Source: Rhizobacter sp. Root404 (GTDB lineage Bacteria; Pseudomonadota; Gammaproteobacteria; Burkholderiales; Burkholderiaceae_C). From it: a DNA stretch of 64,000 nt. Both the position numbers and the translations under genes were made by a program. Numbering within the stretch: the first letter of the stretch is position 1; every line of letters begins with the position of its first letter. The notes below the pieces were generated by a model. The model made no database searches and was not told where the DNA came from. It worked only from the letters and a program-made list of their open reading frames with translations. The DNA lies in contig NZ_LMDS01000004.1 of assembly GCF_001425865.1 (NCBI RefSeq), positions 1,556,948-1,620,947 of the forward strand, given 5' to 3'. Below, in pieces: positions 60,533 through 64,000 of this stretch.

Positions 60533-60571
60533 ACCCCTAGGTACAAGTCCGCAAGCGGTGACCTCAGGGGT
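60533..60571. other. Structured intergenic hairpin
   Basis: ACCCCTAGGT (60533-60542) pairs with ACCTCAGGGGT (60561-60571) with one bulged base, and the enclosed CCGC-AA-GCGG (60549-60558) makes an inner hairpin. It lies in the 177-bp gap between the unknown gene and the protease, both minus-strand, so it is an mRNA leader, terminator or small RNA element. Confidence 0.4.
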
Positions 60572-60573
60572 TT

Positions 60574-60595
60574 CCCGAAGGCTCAGCCCTTCGGG
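60574..60595 (-). terminator. 8-bp hairpin at the end of the unknown exported-protein gene
   Basis: CCCGAAGG (60574-60581), loop CTCAGC, CCTTCGGG (60588-60595) is perfect and includes the stop codon of the gene at 60583. It is followed on the minus strand by AAACCCC, not a T-run, so the terminator reading is moderate. Confidence 0.45.
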
Positions 60596-61392
60596 TCCGG
60601 AACGAACGCCGGAAAAGGCTCGGGCTGGACGGGGGCCGGGCGGCGCGGGCGGATCACGCCGAGCGCGATCAGGTTGTCGGCGCTGTCGTAGCGGATCCGC
60701 GCGATCTCCGCCGGTCGCTCACTGGCACGCTCGAACGCGGTGCGGACCGTCGGCGCGTACTCGCGCTCGCCGTGACCGGTGCCCAGGCGCTCGTCTCGCG
60801 CGGCGGCCTTGGCGGACGCCTCCTGTGCCGGCGGCGCCGCGGCCCGCGCGGCACCGTTCGACGATTCTGCTGCCGCGTCTGCCCGGCCCAGCGGGGCGGC
60901 GTCGATCCGGGGCGCCGGCAGCGCCACCGGCTCGGGCCGCTTCTCGCGGAACACCGCCACGCCGATCACTCCCACGTTGTCAGGCCGGTCGGTGCGCGCC
61001 GCATACGAATCGGGCAGCGCGGTGAAGTAGAACGCCGCGGCCTCGGTCAGGCTCTTGCGCCAGCCGGTGATCTCGGTGGTCTGGTACGGGCCGAGCACGT
61101 AGCCGGTCTGGCCGGTCGATGCGGTCTCGCCGCTGACCGCGTTGACGCCGTCGACCGACAGCACGACCAGCACCCGCTCGCCGCTGCGGTTGCTCAGCCG
61201 CACCGCGTAGCGCGTGCCGGGGCGGCCGGCGACCCAGGCCTCGCCGCGATGCGCGTGCACCGCGAGCGGCTCGTTGCGACCGCGATCGACGAGTTCCATC
61301 TCGACGAGTCGGCCGACGGCGGCGGCGGGTGTGGCGAGGACGGCCGCGGCGGACGCGGCAAGGAGGGCAAGCACAGGGCGGCGCTGGAACAT
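60583..61392 (-). CDS. Exported protein of unknown function
   Basis: A 269-residue protein with a signal peptide (VLALLAASAAAVLATPAAA) and a beta-rich first half containing GEAWVAGRPGTRYAVRLSNRSGERVLVVLSVDG, VSGETASTGQTGYVLGPYQ and ITGWRKS. The second half is low-complexity Ala/Pro/Glu. I do not recognise a named domain, though the first half looks like a small beta-sandwich. The start at 61392 is the only Met fitting the signal. It is divergent from the EamA exporter. Confidence 0.75.
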   Translation of the reverse strand: MFQRRPVLALLAASAAAVLATPAAAVGRLVEMELVDRGRNEPLAVHAHRGEAWVAGRPGTRYAVRLSNRSGERVLVVLSVDGVNAVSGETASTGQTGYVLGPYQTTEITGWRKSLTEAAAFYFTALPDSYAARTDRPDNVGVIGVAVFREKRPEPVALPAPRIDAAPLGRADAAAESSNGAARAAAPPAQEASAKAAARDERLGTGHGEREYAPTVRTAFERASERPAEIARIRYDSADNLIALGVIRPRRPAPVQPEPFPAFVPDPKG

Positions 61393-61494
61393 GACGGCTC
61401 CCGAAGTTGAGTGACGACGCCGGGTTGCACGCACGGCGCCCTCGTTCGGGGTGAAAGGAACGCAAGAAAAATCTGCCCGCCACAATCCAAGCCC

Positions 61495-62415
61495 ATGTCG
61501 TCACCCGCCTCCTCGTCCGCCCCGGTCGCGCTCTCCGGCGCGGCCTTCGCCACGCTGCTGCTGATCGCGCTGATGATGGGCGCCAACCATGTCGCCGCGC
61601 GGGTCGCGTTCGACCATGGCGTCAACGTCGTCACCGCCGTCGCCGTGCGCAGCACCGTGACGGGGCTGGTCGTGCTCGCGGTGCTGCTGACGCAGCAGGT
61701 GCCGCTGCGGGTGCCGGCGCGCCACGCGAAGGCGCTGCTCGGCGTCGGCCTGCTGATCGCGGTGCAGAGCGTGTGCCTGTATTCGGCGGTCGCGCGGCTG
61801 CCGGTGGCGCTGGCGCTGCTGGCGTTCAACACCTACCCGCTGTGGACCGCACTGTGGGCGCGCGTCGCCTATGGCCACCGCGCCGAACGCCGCACCTTGT
61901 TCGCGATGCCGGTCATGCTGGCCGGCCTCGCGCTCGCACTCGACGTTTTCGGTGCCGCCTCCGGGCTGGGCGCCGCAGCGCAGTGGCAGCAGATCGGCGC
62001 AGGCGTCGCGTTCGCGCTGGCGGCGGCGGCCACGTTCGGGCTGGCCCTGGTATTGATCCAGCACGAGACCACGGGCGTGGACGGCCGGTTGCGCACCGCG
62101 ACCACGATGGCGATCGTCGCGGTGCTGGCGCTCGCCGGCGCGGGCTTGCAGGGCGGGTTGCACCTGCCGAACGCGACCGCCGGCTGGGTCGGCCTGGGGA
62201 TGCTGACCTTCCTGTACGGCACCGCGTTCACGATCCTGTTCACGGTGCTGCCGCGGCTCGGCGTCGTCGGCAATTCGGCGATCATGAACGTCGAGCCGAT
62301 CTTCGCGCTGGTGATCGCGTGGGCCGTGCTCGGCCAGTCGATCGCGGCGGTGCAGGTGCTGGGCGGGCTCCTGGTCGTCGCGACCGTGGTCTGGCTCGGG
62401 CTGCGCAAGGGCTGA
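61495..62415 (+). CDS. EamA/DMT-family transporter
   Basis: A 306-residue inner-membrane protein with about ten hydrophobic helices and two EamA repeats. Markers are LIALMMGANHVAARVAFDHGVN in the first, LLAFNTYPLWTALWARVAYGHR, and GNSAIMNVEPIFALVIAWAVLGQ in the second. It exports or exchanges small metabolites, specificity unknown. The ATG at 61495 follows a GC-rich leader without a clear Shine-Dalgarno; an upstream GTG-less extension overlaps the divergent gene start and is rejected. Confidence 0.9.
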   Translation: MSSPASSSAPVALSGAAFATLLLIALMMGANHVAARVAFDHGVNVVTAVAVRSTVTGLVVLAVLLTQQVPLRVPARHAKALLGVGLLIAVQSVCLYSAVARLPVALALLAFNTYPLWTALWARVAYGHRAERRTLFAMPVMLAGLALALDVFGAASGLGAAAQWQQIGAGVAFALAAAATFGLALVLIQHETTGVDGRLRTATTMAIVAVLALAGAGLQGGLHLPNATAGWVGLGMLTFLYGTAFTILFTVLPRLGVVGNSAIMNVEPIFALVIAWAVLGQSIAAVQVLGGLLVVATVVWLGLRKG

Positions 62416-62428
62416 CGCTGCGGTCAGC
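62411..62428. terminator. 6-bp hairpin between convergent genes
   Basis: GCTGAC (62411-62416), GCTGCG, GTCAGC (62423-62428) includes the EamA stop codon, in the 22-bp gap before the dehydrogenase stop. It is short and has no T-run. Confidence 0.35.
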
Positions 62429-62437
62429 CGCTGCGCG

Positions 62438-63619
62438 TCACATCGTCTCGGCGAACAGTTCGCGGCCGATCAGCATCCGGCGGATCTCGCTGGTGCCGGC
62501 GCCGATCTCGTACAGCTTGGCGTCGCGCCACAGCCGGCCGAGCGGGTACTCGTTGATGTAGCCGTTGCCGCCGAAGATCTGGATGCCCTCCCCGGCCATC
62601 CACGTGGCCTTCTCGGCGCACCACAGGATCACGCTCGCGCAGTCCTTGCGGACCTGGCGGACGTGCTCGGTGCCCAGCATGTCGAGGTTCTTCGCGACCG
62701 TGTACGCGAACGCGCGACCGGCCTGCAGCACCGTGTACATGTCGGCGACCTTGCCCTGGATCAGCTGGAACTCGCCGATGCTCTGGCCGAACTGCTTGCG
62801 GTCGTGGATGTACGGCACCACGCTGTCCATCACCGCCTGCATGATGCCCAGCGGCCCGCCGGTAAGCACCGCGCGCTCGTAGTCGAGCCCGCTCATCAGC
62901 ACCTTGGCGCCGCCGTTCAGCGCACCCAGCACGTTCTCGGCCGGCACCTCGACGTTCTGGAACACCAGCTCGCCCGTGTGGCTGCCGCGCATGCCGAGCT
63001 TGTCGAGCTTCTGCGCGATGCTGAAGCCTTTCATGCCCTTCTCGATCAGGAACGCGGTGACGCCGCGCGCGCCGAGTTCCGGCTCGGTCTTCGCGTAGAC
63101 GACCAGCGTGTCGGCATCCGGCCCGTTGGTGATCCACATCTTGTTGCCGTTGAGCAGGTAGTGGTCGCCCTGGTCCTGCGCCTTCAGCTTCATGCTGATC
63201 ACGTCGGAACCGGCGCCCGGCTCGCTCATCGCCAGCGCGCCCACGTGCTCGCCGCTGATCAGCTTCGGCAGGTACTTCGCGCGCTGCGCATCGCTGCCGT
63301 TGCGCTTGATCTGGTTCACGCACAGGTTGCTGTGCGCACCGTAGCTGAGACCGACCGACGCGCTCGCGCGGCTGATCTCCTCCATCGCGATCATGTGCGC
63401 GAGGTAGCCCATGTCGGCGCCGCCGTATTCCTCGCTGACGGTGATGCCGAGCACGCCCAGCGCGCCCATCTTGCGCCACAGGTCCATCGGGAACTGGTCG
63501 GAGCGGTCGATCTCGGCGGCGCGCGGCGCGATCTCGGCCTGCGCGAATTCACGGACGGCGTCGCGCAGCGCGTCGACATCGTCGCCGAGCTGGAAGTTCA
63601 GGCCGGGCAGGTTGTTCAT
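62438..63619 (-). CDS. liuA: Isovaleryl-CoA dehydrogenase
   Basis: A 393-residue acyl-CoA dehydrogenase. The catalytic base is Glu248 in [18 protein letters not shown], the isovaleryl-specific helix-G position. [34 protein letters not shown] matches isovaleryl enzymes, and [16 protein letters not shown] is the FAD region. It oxidises isovaleryl-CoA to 3-methylcrotonyl-CoA, the step before the carboxylase encoded at 39-47 kb. It starts at [12 protein letters not shown], 25 bp after the thioesterase. It is the best LiuA candidate here. Confidence 0.95.
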   Translation of the reverse strand: MNNLPGLNFQLGDDVDALRDAVREFAQAEIAPRAAEIDRSDQFPMDLWRKMGALGVLGITVSEEYGGADMGYLAHMIAMEEISRASASVGLSYGAHSNLCVNQIKRNGSDAQRAKYLPKLISGEHVGALAMSEPGAGSDVISMKLKAQDQGDHYLLNGNKMWITNGPDADTLVVYAKTEPELGARGVTAFLIEKGMKGFSIAQKLDKLGMRGSHTGELVFQNVEVPAENVLGALNGGAKVLMSGLDYERAVLTGGPLGIMQAVMDSVVPYIHDRKQFGQSIGEFQLIQGKVADMYTVLQAGRAFAYTVAKNLDMLGTEHVRQVRKDCASVILWCAEKATWMAGEGIQIFGGNGYINEYPLGRLWRDAKLYEIGAGTSEIRRMLIGRELFAETM

Positions 63620-63644
63620 GGTGTCGTCTCCTTCGAAATCTGTT

Positions 63645-64000
63645 CTAGTGCCGCACGTCGTCGCGGCCGACCACGGTCATCACGGTCGCGGTCATCGTCG
63701 CGATCAGCTTCTTCTCGCGGCTGTCGGTCTCGAACTGCCAGGCCTTGCCGTCGACCACGCTGATCGTCCGGCCGCCCTTGGTCACCAGCCCCTCGAACTC
63801 GAGCAGCGGGCCGCGCGCCGGCGCCAGCAGGTTGATCTTGAACTCGATCGTCAGCACGCCCGCGTCGAGCGGCATCAGCGTGAACGCGGCGAAGCCGCAG
63901 GCCGAGTCGAGCGCCGCGGCGACCATGCCGGCGTGGACGAAGCCGTGCTGCTGGGTCAGCTCCGGCCGATGCCGCATCGCGATCACGACGCGGCCCGGCT
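63645..64000 (-). CDS. PaaI-type hotdog thioesterase (5' part outside window)
   Basis: The open frame continues past the window edge (the first complete codons encode [17 protein letters not shown]). It has the PaaI motif [21 protein letters not shown], where the catalytic Asp/Gly helix lies. It is the upstream partner of liuA with a 25-bp gap, and probably hydrolyses stalled acyl-CoA. The start codon is not visible. Confidence 0.85.
   Translation of the reverse strand, partial: PGRVVIAMRHRPELTQQHGFVHAGMVAAALDSACGFAAFTLMPLDAGVLTIEFKINLLAPARGPLLEFEGLVTKGGRTISVVDGKAWQFETDSREKKLIATMTATVMTVVGRDDVRH

Overview
The window is GC-rich, densely packed bacterial chromosome with short intergenic gaps (the longest is about 200 bp) and many 4-bp start/stop overlaps. 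I saw no rRNA, tRNA, insertion sequence, phage gene or CRISPR array. The gene content points to a betaproteobacterium of the order Burkholderiales: a Bug-type periplasmic receptor, a double-length UvrA, a leucine-degradation (liu) gene set, aceK next to a beta carbonic anhydrase, and a DUF2868/DUF3482 pair. The genus is not determinable by eye.

Layout. 1-3.4 kb: a truncated TauD/TfdA dioxygenase and a MalT-like LuxR regulator. 3.6-12.6 kb: a universal-stress/hemerythrin fusion, a 1903-residue UvrA with four ATPase modules, and a hybrid histidine kinase. 12.7-17.6 kb: a 1626-residue lipoprotein joining a galactose-oxidase-like copper radical domain, Ig/PKD domains, a YVTN propeller, a two-heme cytochrome c domain and two PA14 domains; this is the most unusual gene here. 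17.7-27.3 kb: a liv-type ABC transporter operon with an alpha/beta hydrolase, preceded by a good sigma-54 promoter and two palindromes made from one half-site, then a TonB receptor translationally coupled to a sigma-54 activator. This looks like one regulated uptake system spanning both membranes.

27.4-32.8 kb: a malonate-type operon (GntR regulator, malonyl-CoA decarboxylase, Bug receptor, crotonase-fold protein, malonyl-CoA synthetase) closed by a 14-bp-stem terminator. 32.9-36.7 kb: an MHS-family transporter and the acetate permease pair actP/DUF485. 36.8-47.4 kb: leucine/isovalerate catabolism (HMG-CoA lyase, both methylcrotonyl-CoA carboxylase subunits, methylglutaconyl-CoA hydratase, an acyl-CoA dehydrogenase) interleaved with small accessory genes. 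A perfect 16-bp palindrome lies on the promoter of the carboxylase beta gene. Isovaleryl-CoA dehydrogenase is separate, at 62.4-63.6 kb, behind a thioesterase.

47.4-52 kb: a membrane protein/GTPase pair, a haloacid-dehalogenase-like enzyme and a secreted tandem-repeat protein. 52-58.1 kb: can-aceK-thiolase-SDR-MaoC-acyl-CoA dehydrogenase, all on the minus strand and probably one operon. 58.2-64 kb: a secreted M36 metalloprotease, an unknown exported protein, an EamA exporter, isovaleryl-CoA dehydrogenase and a partial hotdog thioesterase. The overall theme is catabolism of short acids and acyl-CoAs, with import systems and local regulators beside the enzymes.
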